A stretch of 55,489 bases of DNA, from NCBI GenBank assembly GCA_947492105.1, contig CANLMN010000027.1, positions 1 through 55,489 of the forward strand. Reading direction: 5' to 3'. A program made the position numbers and the translations under genes. This document shows, in pieces, positions 7,679-15,561 of the stretch. The notes beneath the pieces were generated by a model. That model searched no databases. It worked only from the letters and a program-made list of their open reading frames with translations, and had not been told where the DNA came from. The stretch is from an uncultured Aquimarina sp. GTDB taxonomy: Bacteria; Bacteroidota; Bacteroidia; Flavobacteriales; Flavobacteriaceae. Within the stretch, counting starts at the first letter, position 1, and each line of letters starts with the position of its first letter.

Positions 7679-8911
7679 TTAGGAGTTTAGGATTTCAAAT
7701 TCTGTATCGATGTTCGTTGACTCAGAAGCGCCATTTAAGACTTTCTGGGAATGGATACCAAACTGAATTCCGGTCACGCCATATCGGTTTTTAGTTGTCA
7801 TGGCATAATTGTTTTTAAAAGTGTCATCTGCTTTGACCACCTCGATGTTGATCCCTGCATCATAGAGAGGAGCTGTGCCACCTCGAATCGTCTTTTGGGT
7901 AGTACGCTGAAATATTACAATGAAGATGGTATTAGGGAACTGCTTACGGAGTGAATCAAAATCCAGAGAAGACACCCCCACTTTGTTCCAACTATCGATA
8001 ATTACCACATCAAATTGCTTTGCAGCATTACGGATGCTATCCATCCCTTCTGGAAGGGTGTCTGCAATAAAAACCTGGGATTGATTTTGAGGAAGTAGGT
8101 AATCTGCTTTCATTCTACGGATGAGATCCGAATTGCGACCAATCTCCAGAGAGAAAATGGCAATACGATGTCCCAAAAGAGCAAAAGCGTTTGCCAATTG
8201 ATAGGTAAAACGTGTCTTTCCACTTCCCTGATCCCCTTCAATGGTTATGGCGAGTTCAAAACGTTCTAAGTCTCCAAGAAACTCACCAAAATTATCTTTT
8301 AAACGAAAGCTGTTAGGATTGACTTGTTGACTGATGTTGTCCATGGATTCGAAGAGTCCAGAAGGGTTTTTGAGAACAGGAGTAGGAACTACCGGATCAG
8401 CTACAATAGGGTCAGTAAGAGTAGCAAGTCCCTGAACAGACGGAGTAGATAGGGAACGTAGCGTTTGCAACCAAGTATCATTGATAACAATAGTAATCTG
8501 TTCTTTTTCTGAAAGGCGATTGTACTGTTTTATGAGTTTTTGCTGTATCTCGGCAATACGACTAGCTACGGGAGAGGTTTTTGTAATCAGTTTATGCGAA
8601 ATAGCATCCTGCAATCCCAATAAATACTGTCCAATCTCAAATTTGGTTTGCAAAGTATCGTGCATTGTTACAAAGCGGCTCACAAAACCCAAGTCAGGGC
8701 TGTTTGTGGGTTTTGATTTGGACTTAGTAGACAAATCCTCATTAAGCCGTTTTAAGTACAAATCTATAGCCTCTTTGACCGTTGGTTCCTTTTGGTAATA
8801 GGGTTTTACTTCTACAAAGAAACTATAACCTTCCTTTAATAGTGACGGGAGGGATTTGAGATTAATAACCTTGATCTTTGCATCGTAATTGTGATATGAT
8901 AGCTGTTCCAT
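7679..8911 (-). CDS. RecA-like P-loop ATPase with a long N-terminal domain (mobile-element type)
   Basis: A 410-residue protein. The C-terminal half is a RecA/DnaB-like ATPase: Walker A GDQGSGKT at 226-233, Walker B DVVIID at 301-306, and a likely sensor strand IFIVIFQRTTQ near 331-340. The N-terminal 200 residues are helical and of unknown function, ending in a Pro/Val-rich linker. RecA-like proteins of this kind are common in Bacteroidetes prophages and integrative elements, where they serve DNA replication or packaging functions. The absence of a zinc-binding primase or a clear helicase arginine finger means the precise role is open. It forms an operon with the membrane protein at 7013-7675. 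Confidence 0.75.
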   Translation of the reverse strand: MEQLSYHNYDAKIKVINLKSLPSLLKEGYSFFVEVKPYYQKEPTVKEAIDLYLKRLNEDLSTKSKSKPTNSPDLGFVSRFVTMHDTLQTKFEIGQYLLGLQDAISHKLITKTSPVASRIAEIQQKLIKQYNRLSEKEQITIVINDTWLQTLRSLSTPSVQGLATLTDPIVADPVVPTPVLKNPSGLFESMDNISQQVNPNSFRLKDNFGEFLGDLERFELAITIEGDQGSGKTRFTYQLANAFALLGHRIAIFSLEIGRNSDLIRRMKADYLLPQNQSQVFIADTLPEGMDSIRNAAKQFDVVIIDSWNKVGVSSLDFDSLRKQFPNTIFIVIFQRTTQKTIRGGTAPLYDAGINIEVVKADDTFKNNYAMTTKNRYGVTGIQFGIHSQKVLNGASESTNIDTEFEILNS

Positions 8912-9011
8912 ATCACAAGAGTATGGAGGATTGATTTGTTACTTTCGGGTTGGTACGGGTTACTATCTCGTTTACAAAAAATATGTTACTTTTAAAGAAA
9001 CTTGTTGATCC

Positions 9012-9935
9012 ATGATTAAAAACATTAAAAAAGCTATTGATTTTGCGCTATTCACTGCCACTCCGAGTTCTTGGGATACAAGCTCATCTCAACAAAGTAA
9101 ATTAGGCACTTATTTACAATTGTGCCAAGATCAAATTAATGGTATGGCAATTGCACCAAATAAAGTGGATCCCAACAGTCAGGCAAAGCTCAAGGAATTG
9201 AAAAATAAGATTAAAGCCAAAATAGCCCAATTAGAAAAACAGAAAACATCGGCCTCTAATTCGGAACAAAAAGAATTGAATAAGAGACTTAAGGAATTGA
9301 AAGATAGTCTTAGAGAATTAGAGATAATTATTGCTTCAACTGTAAAATATCAATTCAAAGTGGATAAGGAACCTCAATTTAGTTTTGATGGAGAAACTAA
9401 TACAGGAACCATTAAATATGATGGTTCTATAGGTAGCTTATTAAATGAATTAAAACACGCTTATCAATTTGAAACTAACCAAATTGATTTTATAAAGATT
9501 TCGGATCCGAATGGAGTTTTAACAGTAGTTGGAGGATTAACCTACGATATTCATGATGAAATAGCGACCTACAAAAGACAATATGCTTATGATGGTGTTT
9601 TAAAATTTAATGTAGAAATAAATAACAGTGATTTTAGCACAAACAAAGTTATAAATCTTGCAAGTTTAGGTAAAATTGAAATTAAGAAGATGAACCGAAT
9701 AACCGCAAGTGTTATAATCAAAGTTTCTGACGGCATTGCAAAACAGGCTCTTTATAAACATTTACCAACAAAAAGTCTTAATACTAATTCTCCTATTAAG
9801 GATGTTGTCCGAGGAAACAAGAACAGAAAAGGACTTATTTCGGGTTTAGGCATTGATAGTTTCGATCAAAAAAAACCATATATCGAATTTGTAAAAGTTT
9901 ATATTTCTTCAAAACCTTTTATATATGTCAAATAG
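9012..9935 (+). CDS. Polymorphic-toxin-like protein with degenerate zincin-type metallopeptidase motif
   Basis: A 307-residue protein. Residues about 52-108 form a strongly charged coiled coil. Residues about 109-200 match the layout of a metallopeptidase-like domain found at the C-termini of Bacteroidetes RHS-type proteins: an ELKHAYQFE helix followed by YDIHDEIATYKRQYAYD. In an HExxH zincin the first His would be at 145, but here it is Asn (NELKH, 145-149); His149 and Glu183 remain as possible ligands. There is no signal peptide or RHS core, so it looks like a detached toxin tail or a derived non-catalytic form. It overlaps the next gene by 11 bp in another frame. The toxin assignment is inference from motif memory. 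Confidence 0.6.
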   Translation: MIKNIKKAIDFALFTATPSSWDTSSSQQSKLGTYLQLCQDQINGMAIAPNKVDPNSQAKLKELKNKIKAKIAQLEKQKTSASNSEQKELNKRLKELKDSLRELEIIIASTVKYQFKVDKEPQFSFDGETNTGTIKYDGSIGSLLNELKHAYQFETNQIDFIKISDPNGVLTVVGGLTYDIHDEIATYKRQYAYDGVLKFNVEINNSDFSTNKVINLASLGKIEIKKMNRITASVIIKVSDGIAKQALYKHLPTKSLNTNSPIKDVVRGNKNRKGLISGLGIDSFDQKKPYIEFVKVYISSKPFIYVK

Positions 9936-10590
9936 TATTAGTTTTTATATTGTGACACTCATACTTTGTCAGTACGTTTCTGGTCAAAAATTAGATATTT
10001 CAAACGACACAATTCGATTTGAAACATATAATATAAATGAGTTAAGAAAACACGAATTACTGTTTGCAAAAAATCAGATGGGTTTACAAACGCACTCCGA
10101 AACAGGCTTAGGTGGTTCAGGTCTTGTATGGCATAAAACAACTAGGACTTCAGACACTATTATATTTCACAAACTAGATAAAAAAAACAACAACCCTAAA
10201 AATCCAGTTGCAGTTAATTTCGATGATCCTTTTCTAAAACTTTCTTTTTTTGATGATTATATAGAAGGGGCATTTTTAATTATTTCGGATAAAGAATTAT
10301 TGCAATTAAAAACCAATCGACCATATTTTCGACAAAGCTATATTGACAGTATCCATCCTGTAGATCAACTGATATATGCCGTAAAAGGAAAGATTATGCG
10401 TGCCCCAGCTGACATCGAAAATTTTTCGGAGATCGAACATCTTTTTGAAAATCCTAAACGAATAAAATTAAACGTTCTAAACGGCAAAAAAGGCTATGAA
10501 AAATATGGAGTCATAGGCATCAAAGGAGTTATAGAATTATACGAAAAGTCAAAGAAATGTAAAAGGGAAAAAGGAAATTCTCGAAAATAA
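9925..10590 (+). CDS. Secreted/periplasmic protein coupled to the toxin-like gene (candidate immunity or partner)
   Basis: A 221-residue protein with an N-terminal signal peptide (SISFYIVTLILCQYVSGQ, cleavage after about residue 20). Its start lies inside the end of the 307-residue toxin-like gene (11-bp overlap), so translation is likely coupled. Near the C-terminus KKGYEKYGVIGIKGVIELYE resembles the short plug-type motif (KYGxxGKNGVI) seen in TonB-linked Bacteroidetes proteins. A periplasmic partner made with a toxin-like protein suggests an immunity function, but no immunity family is recognised and the plug-like motif is equally compatible with a fragment of an envelope regulator. Confidence 0.65.
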   Translation: MSNSISFYIVTLILCQYVSGQKLDISNDTIRFETYNINELRKHELLFAKNQMGLQTHSETGLGGSGLVWHKTTRTSDTIIFHKLDKKNNNPKNPVAVNFDDPFLKLSFFDDYIEGAFLIISDKELLQLKTNRPYFRQSYIDSIHPVDQLIYAVKGKIMRAPADIENFSEIEHLFENPKRIKLNVLNGKKGYEKYGVIGIKGVIELYEKSKKCKREKGNSRK

Positions 10591-10594
10591 AATT

Positions 10595-10699
10595 ATGAAT
10601 GCAATAGAAGAAATGTTAAAAGACAAGAAGCTAATTCATTTTGCAAAGCAGTTTGTAGATACTGCGCATCCGGATCATCCAGATTCAAAGAAAGAGTAA
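10595..10699 (+). CDS. 34-residue small open frame after the toxin/partner pair
   Basis: An ATG at 10595 opens 34 codons ending in TAA at 10697, four bases after the stop of the 221-residue gene. The product (MNAIEEMLKDKKLIHFAKQF then a His/Asp/Pro-rich end) is helical and charged. The tight spacing suggests an operon member, but its length makes coding uncertain; it may be the remnant of a longer gene. Confidence 0.35.
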   Translation: MNAIEEMLKDKKLIHFAKQFVDTAHPDHPDSKKE

Positions 10700-10722
10700 A
10701 AAAAAAGATTACTGACACACTT

Positions 10723-10962
10723 TTATTTACAAAATATTAAAGACAACTTTATCGCCCTAGCCCTCATAACCAAAACCGCCACATTCTCAGAGACCCCACT
10801 CAACCCTTCCGGTATCATCTTCCTAAAATCATAATTTGTAGTAAGCACTTCGGTTTTGGACTTTTTGGTGTTTTTGGTTACAGAAACACGAGACTTTTCG
10901 GACTTTGCTTTTAGATATATTTTCCATCTCAAATCCTGTAATTTAATTGTTGTTTTTCTCAT
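10723..10962 (-). pseudogene. ltrA: Truncated group II intron reverse transcriptase/maturase fused to unrelated sequence
   Basis: The first 24 residues (RKTTIKLQDLRWKIYLKAKS) are the well-known N-terminus of bacterial group II intron reverse transcriptase/maturases, whose full length is about 420-560 residues. After residue 24 (about base 10891) the expected RFWGLYVHV-type continuation is missing, and the frame runs on into unrelated sequence to a stop at 10723. The remaining 55 codons (KMIPEGLSGVSENVAVLVMR) are not recognised and probably belong to whatever DNA replaced the intron body. No reverse-transcriptase catalytic motif survives, so the protein is not functional as a maturase. Confidence 0.75.
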
Positions 10963-11476
10963 AGCAACTTACCTCTTGTTTTGACTAAAAAAAAATTATT
11001 AATAGTAGGGTTCCTTTGCTCCACAAGAGCTACCTTGTTTCAATACTACTACAAACCCATCCGCCACCCTCTGGTCTTCGATGCATTTCCCACTTTAGAT
11101 GGTTATGGCATCTACCTTGCTCCAGAGCCTTTCTTCTTTGGGATCAGGAGGGCTTCTCCAGTTGCTTAGTACATCCTTGTTATCATGCCATCGCTACCAC
11201 TCCGTCAAGGTATCTGATCGTATCATATAGTTTTCGATCAGATATGCTGTCTTCACCCTACGGTTGCAGGTTCGACCTCTTGAATCACACTTTCGGAGCC
11301 ACCTATGCGTTCACTTTCGTTACGGCCTAATAACTCGCAATCCTCCATGTGAGGATCTTGTCGGTAGGCTTCAGAAGCTTCATTTCTTCCACTGCTGCTA
11401 CCCTAGCTAAAGGGCCTCTATATTTTACCTTTGAGGGTCTTTTCCCTCTGAATACACCAGCCTTAGCTGGACGCAC
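10891..11476 (-). mobile_element. 5-prime portion of a degenerate group II intron
   Basis: Read on the minus strand, the sequence starts with GTGCGTCCAGC, a group II 5-prime-end-like GUGCG, at 11476. It runs through GC-rich structured RNA-like sequence with no long gene and reaches the maturase start codon at 10962, preceded by the typical leader AGTAGTATTGAAACAAGG. This matches the domain I to III region upstream of the maturase in Bacteroidetes group II introns. The intron is cut off 24 codons into the maturase, so the rest of the gene and domains V and VI are missing. The base composition is clearly more GC-rich than its surroundings. The exact 5-prime boundary is uncertain. Confidence 0.7.
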
Positions 11477-11640
11477 AACCCAGCGTGATAATCTCCCACA
11501 TACGGCTTGGACTACCTAGTAAATTTAATACAATTTATAGATATACTTCTGCCCTTTAAATTTCATATATTTGAGTGATATTATTTACTTGATGGAAATA
11601 AAATACAAATAAATCAAAAGTAAGATCAACAAAAATTCAA

Positions 11641-12201
11641 ATGCTTACAGTAGGAATCTCAGAAGACTTAACTTTAGTACATAAAGACTTTGCTAAAAGT
11701 TATTATGAAAAAGTCTTTATTGAGTTAGAAGAACTAGGGGAAAAGAAAAAAGCACTTCTGAAATTGCAAAAAATGATTCAAAAGCATCCACATTTTTCGC
11801 CATTTTACGGGCTATTAATCGCCTATTATTGGGTTCATGATCACGAAAAAGCTATCGAATGGACAAAAAAGACGTATGCAAAATTTCCAGAGGATTTTAC
11901 CGCAAAATTAGCAATGGCAAAATACTATGCAGTAGTGGAAGATAATATGGAGGGTGTTTACAGTATCTTTGGGAGGGATATCAAACTTTCATACGCTTAT
12001 CCCAACCGAAAATTATATCATTACACAGAATTCATGAATTTTGTGTTTTTTAGCGTTTACATATTTCTGGAATTAGATCGTCTTTCCGATGCAGAAGCAA
12101 AGTTAGCAGAAATAGCTCCATTTGGCACAGATCATCAAACCTATTATGCTTGTAAAAAGATGATCGATAATTACAAAATGACACACCTAAATCTGAATTA
12201 G
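11641..12201 (+). CDS. TPR-like protein of a type VI secretion cargo operon
   Basis: A 186-residue, soluble, all-helical protein. Two to three tetratricopeptide-like helix pairs are visible (EKKKALLKLQKMIQKHPHF, then FSPFYGLLIAYYWVHDHEKA, then PEDFTAKLAMAKYYAVVED). No signal peptide. It is the first gene of a tight operon: the Hcp-like gene follows after 3 bp, then the lipase-like and membrane protein genes. Helical adaptor or chaperone proteins often accompany T6SS effectors, so a loading role for the Hcp-lipase pair is a reasonable inference. The A-rich stretch just before the ATG is typical of weak Bacteroidetes ribosome binding. Confidence 0.7.
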   Translation: MLTVGISEDLTLVHKDFAKSYYEKVFIELEELGEKKKALLKLQKMIQKHPHFSPFYGLLIAYYWVHDHEKAIEWTKKTYAKFPEDFTAKLAMAKYYAVVEDNMEGVYSIFGRDIKLSYAYPNRKLYHYTEFMNFVFFSVYIFLELDRLSDAEAKLAEIAPFGTDHQTYYACKKMIDNYKMTHLNLN

Positions 12202-12204
12202 AAC

Positions 12205-12900
12205 ATGAGTTTTTTAGCACGACTTTTTATCAATGACCGTATTATAAATGTCCAGTCATCACGAATATTTTTTCATCAAAATAAAGATATTGCAGGTAAA
12301 CCAAGAGGTCTCGTAGATGGTGGACTGTTTACCCTTGTTTTGGAATTAGATGGTAAGACTGATTTGCTTCATCAAATGATGGCTATAGAGCAAACGGTTG
12401 AGGGTTATGTTCGTTTTTACAAACGAGATGGTATGAGTAGACTAACTGATTACGAATTCAAAGGCACTTATATTTATGGTTATCGAGTAACGCAAACAGC
12501 TAATGGTACAAATCCTGCACTTGTAGAGGTAAAATTTTCTCCAGGAGCACTTCGAATAGGGCATGCAATTTACAGAAGACCTTGGTGTGATGAAGAATTT
12601 GATGTAGAAGAAGCAGAACCTACCCCAGCTCCTGAGCAGAAACCTAAAGTGCTTGACTATTATATTACAGACAGCAATAATAATAGAATAGAAGAAGCAG
12701 AAATTGGAGACATCATTTATTTGAACCTACGAACAAGAAATCTCATAGGTCAGAAAATGGATTTAAGTTTAGAAAACCCTGATCAAGACTATCTTTATGA
12801 GGGTAATAGGCTAGTGAATGACACCTTAATAGACTATGTAATAGAAAAAGATGATGAAAAAATCGAATTAGAAGTAATCTCACCTGAAATCTCTGAATAA
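12205..12900 (+). CDS. tssD: T6SS tube protein Hcp/TssD (Bacteroidetes subtype iii) with C-terminal extension
   Basis: A 231-residue protein. Residues 1 to about 130 follow the Bacteroidetes TssD/Hcp pattern: the MSFLARLFINDR start, a GLVDGGLFTLVLELDGKTD strand region, the short loop VRFYKRDGMSRLTDYEF, and a conserved end around KFSPGALRIGHAIYRRPW. Simple TssD proteins are about 130 residues; this one continues through an acidic, Pro-rich linker (EEAEPTPAPEQKP) into a second beta-rich domain (DYYITDSNNNRIEEAEIGDI). Extended Hcps carry or recruit effectors, and here the next gene, 4 bp downstream, encodes a lipase-like protein. No T6SS sheath, baseplate or ClpV genes lie in the window, so this would be an orphan cargo unit served by an apparatus elsewhere. 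Confidence 0.82.
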   Translation: MSFLARLFINDRIINVQSSRIFFHQNKDIAGKPRGLVDGGLFTLVLELDGKTDLLHQMMAIEQTVEGYVRFYKRDGMSRLTDYEFKGTYIYGYRVTQTANGTNPALVEVKFSPGALRIGHAIYRRPWCDEEFDVEEAEPTPAPEQKPKVLDYYITDSNNNRIEEAEIGDIIYLNLRTRNLIGQKMDLSLENPDQDYLYEGNRLVNDTLIDYVIEKDDEKIELEVISPEISE

Positions 12901-12904
12901 AATT

Positions 12905-14554
12905 ATGTCAATAACCACTTTTACCGTAAATATACCATCTGAAAATCTTTCAGCATCTACGAAACTTAAAGTTGTAAACAAGGTAACTGATATAATAATG
13001 TTTGTGCCGGGTACAACCGATCCAGTTAATACCACCGGGTTAAAACACGAAGCTAATAAAGGTTACTGGAGAGATGAAAAGCACCTTGATAATCTATGGG
13101 CAAAAATTAAAGAACTAAAGCCTCAATATCATGATCTAAATATTGAAGATACCTTTTTTAGTTGGTCTGGTGATAATAACCATGAAGCGAGGGTAGAGGG
13201 TGCTATACGGCTACTAGATTTATTTTTAAGAGTATATTCAGGTTGGACTGAAAAAGAGGTTTCATTACATCTTGTTGGACATTCTCATGGAGGTAATGTA
13301 ATCAATGAATTTAGTAATATTATTACACGTGACGATGTTACGTACAAAGGAAAGCCTTTAAAATACCCGAAGAAATGGAAAATAAAAAGTTTAGTATATC
13401 TCTCAACGCCATTTTTTAAAGAGCAACATCAGCTTAATACTCAATATCTACATAAGGAGTGTAAAATCATGAATGTATATAATGAATATGACATTACACA
13501 ACGTTTTGTTGCTGATTTCACCTTAAAAAACTTAGAGGTTCTTCTCTCGAATTATAATGCTGAAAAGGTAAATGAAGCATTAGAGGAAATAAAAAGTGTG
13601 GATGGAAGTATATATGAGCAGCTAGGTATCACCTATGTTATTAACAATGACGAAGAAGGCCCTTATATGTGGCAGCAAACAGTTATTCTTTTGAGCGGTG
13701 TAAACAAACTTATAAAGGAATTTATTAGAATTGTGGGTTGCTTTGAAGAAACTGGATTGATTTCAAGTCAAAAGGAAGAATTGTTAGAGCATCTAAATCG
13801 AATCGATATTTGGTCTAATAATAGAAGAGAAGTTTTCGAAAATAATTTAACTGATAGGGATGGCGGTTATGGCAGAGCTGAATTTTTTGAAGATTTGGAT
13901 CTTCTTGAAGTTTTAGGAATCGTAAATACTTTGTTTGCAATAGAAAGTGGTGTAGAAGACTCTTATCTCTTAGGACTGCTAAACCAAATTTTTCAAAATG
14001 ATGATTCTGGTATTTTGGGACAAATTGATGATACATCTTGGTCACCTGAAGCACAATTGAATGGGAGCTATGAGGTACAACATATTCCGATAGTTCAATT
14101 TGATGACTATGATTCGAGAAATAGGAAATCAGAATTTGATAATTTTATTCAAGGTATAGAAAAGGCAATGATACGTAATAAATCTAATGTTAGAGAGGTT
14201 TTAATGCGATTGATCAGTCAATTTATACCTCAAAATATCTTATCAGGAGAAGGTAATTATCCAGATATCTTAGACAATTTGATGTATTTATATACTGATG
14301 ATGATATTGATAATGCTTTGGCCGAAGCCAGAGATAATCTTCGTGTTTATGGTAATCTTCATGACGAATATTATGCTAATTTAATCACAGAAGACGATGC
14401 AAATAATATTGAGTTGGAAATAAAGCCAGGTAGCATCATTTATCTAGCAATGGTATCACATAGTTTAAGCCACACTAGATTTTGGAAAGATGTGGAAAAT
14501 GGACTTAGAGATAGTTTCACTTCAGGAAAGAACCCAAGTTATCGTAACAAATGA
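12905..14554 (+). CDS. Alpha/beta-hydrolase, putative T6SS lipase effector
   Basis: A 549-residue protein with no signal peptide. A lipase-type nucleophile elbow HLVGHSHGG lies at 122-130 (Ser127), preceded by an oxyanion-type strand DIIMFVPGTTDP (29-40) and followed by LVYLSTPFF, as in lipases. YNEYDIT is a possible acid residue site and HSLSHTRFW near the C-terminus a possible catalytic His. The middle 250 residues are acidic and helical, with no recognised domain. Being encoded 4 bp after an extended Hcp and overlapping a small membrane protein gene by ATGA (14551-14554) strongly suggests a secreted phospholipase-type toxin of the Tle kind. Substrate and activity are inferred. Confidence 0.75.
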   Translation: MSITTFTVNIPSENLSASTKLKVVNKVTDIIMFVPGTTDPVNTTGLKHEANKGYWRDEKHLDNLWAKIKELKPQYHDLNIEDTFFSWSGDNNHEARVEGAIRLLDLFLRVYSGWTEKEVSLHLVGHSHGGNVINEFSNIITRDDVTYKGKPLKYPKKWKIKSLVYLSTPFFKEQHQLNTQYLHKECKIMNVYNEYDITQRFVADFTLKNLEVLLSNYNAEKVNEALEEIKSVDGSIYEQLGITYVINNDEEGPYMWQQTVILLSGVNKLIKEFIRIVGCFEETGLISSQKEELLEHLNRIDIWSNNRREVFENNLTDRDGGYGRAEFFEDLDLLEVLGIVNTLFAIESGVEDSYLLGLLNQIFQNDDSGILGQIDDTSWSPEAQLNGSYEVQHIPIVQFDDYDSRNRKSEFDNFIQGIEKAMIRNKSNVREVLMRLISQFIPQNILSGEGNYPDILDNLMYLYTDDDIDNALAEARDNLRVYGNLHDEYYANLITEDDANNIELEIKPGSIIYLAMVSHSLSHTRFWKDVENGLRDSFTSGKNPSYRNK

Positions 14555-14874
14555 AAAACACTAAGAAAATTATATTTAAGATTTTGTTTTGGTTAATAGG
14601 GGCAATAATAGTATCAATCTTATATCGGAGTTCTTTTATTTTGCCAAAATTTATTTCCAACGATATCACTCCTCGAGCCTCTTTTATTAATGGCATTCAA
14701 ATTTGGATAGCAGCTCCAATTGTAGGTTTAATTGCTGGCTTGTGTATTCTATTTATTGATTTCGTTTTTATAAGACAGAAAATCGAAAATCAAACTAGGT
14801 TATTAAGCTTAAAATTTATTCTATTGTTGGTTTTTATAATATTTATTTCTTATATACAACAAAAGTTTTTTTAA
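14551..14874 (+). CDS. Three-TM membrane protein, candidate immunity protein
   Basis: A 107-residue protein with three predicted membrane segments (about 8-28, 51-74 and 83-103) joined by short charged loops. It overlaps the lipase-like gene by four bases, so its translation is coupled to that of the presumed toxin. An immunity protein located in the inner membrane would suit a lipase attacking membranes from the periplasm. No family is recognised, and other roles such as an effector-anchoring membrane protein cannot be excluded. Confidence 0.7.
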   Translation: MKNTKKIIFKILFWLIGAIIVSILYRSSFILPKFISNDITPRASFINGIQIWIAAPIVGLIAGLCILFIDFVFIRQKIENQTRLLSLKFILLLVFIIFISYIQQKFF

Positions 14875-14955
14875 GTTTTTTGAAAGGATAATTCTGAAAA
14901 AAGTGGAATACCTAGTTTAGTTGTGACGGTTTTATAAAGCTTTGATCTTTAGAAA

Positions 14956-15240
14956 ATGGGAAGAAGACAATTCGATTTAGAATTCAAGCATACTATTGTT
15001 GAGTTACTACTATCAGGAAAAACACTAAAAGAGATTTGTTTAGAATATTCACTGGGTGAGAGTATGGTAAGTAGATGGCGCCGTGAATATAGCACAGCTA
15101 GTGATTCTTTAAAGAGTAAAGAGGCTATTACAGAAGAACAATTAGAATTAAAGACACTGCGAAAAGAATTACGAGAAGTTAAAATGGAGCGGGATATCTT
15201 AAAAAAGGCAGTAAGCATCTTTTCCAAGAGCGACAAGTAA
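14956..15240 (+). CDS. IS3-family transposase OrfA
   Basis: A 94-residue protein of the usual OrfA length. Residues 1-50 are the helix-turn-helix (RRQFDLEFKHTIVELLLSGK, then YSLGESMVSRWRREY), and about 58-90 are the leucine-zipper-like coiled coil (EEQLELKTLRKELREVKMERDILKKA). The slippery AAAAAAG at 15201 is where a -1 frameshift would normally make the OrfAB transposase. With orfB truncated, the product would at most bind ends or act as a regulator. Confidence 0.9.
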   Translation: MGRRQFDLEFKHTIVELLLSGKTLKEICLEYSLGESMVSRWRREYSTASDSLKSKEAITEEQLELKTLRKELREVKMERDILKKAVSIFSKSDK

Positions 15241-15368
15241 GATACCAGTTTATAGTTGATCACAAAGAACAGTATCCAGTCGAGAAGTTGTGTATGTATA
15301 TGTGAGTTCGTAAAAACGCCTATTATCATTGGTTAAAGGTTTCCCCTGGATACACTAGACTAAGCTGA
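15201..15368 (+). pseudogene. Remnant of IS3 transposase OrfB
   Basis: In the -1 frame relative to orfA the sequence reads QERQVRYQFIVDHKEQYPVE and then KNAYYHWLKVSPGYT, the standard N-terminus of IS3/IS150-type OrfB. A TGA at 15303-15305 interrupts it, and the frame ends at 15366-15368 where unrelated DNA begins. The rve integrase domain, about 250 residues, is missing. Confidence 0.8.
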
Positions 15369-15561
15369 TCCCCTCAAAAGCATTGATTTTTGCGATGGCT
15401 TACAACTGTTGTTCTGTCGAATACTGACCCGTCTACAATAAAAAAGACAGCCAATTCTGTCGATTTAGATCGATAGGTTTACGTTCAAAAATCGCTTTTT
15501 TGCGAAGGTAGTGTTGTTAATTCTGGATCAAGCTGACCCCTACTTGAGTGAAGTGGTCTGA
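15361..15561. other. Mosaic of short element remnants
   Basis: About 200 bp with no gene. Similar strings TAAGCTGATCCCCT (15361) and TCAAGCTGACCCCT (15528) lie at its two ends in the same orientation; they resemble end sequences of IS21-type elements in Bacteroidetes, so this may be what remains of one. The assignment is weak. Confidence 0.3.

Larger units (their letters stand above)
14880..15368 (+). mobile_element. Decayed IS3-family insertion sequence
   Basis: OrfA is intact (14956-15240), with a classic A6G slippery sequence at 15201-15207, but orfB survives only as a short fragment with an in-frame stop before the sequence changes character near 15361. No clear terminal inverted repeats are seen, and the left limit is approximate. 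The catalytic DDE domain is absent, so the element cannot move by itself. Confidence 0.75.

Noticed and set aside
10723-10890. RNA polymerase omega-like resemblance of the fused codons after the intron break (GVSENVAVLVMRARAIKL)
   Set aside because: Only a few residues agree with RpoZ, and length and conserved motifs are lacking.
10981-11330. Two plus-strand frames (62 and 104 codons)
   Set aside because: They lie in the group II intron RNA region read on the wrong strand; high GC of the intron gives long open frames by chance.
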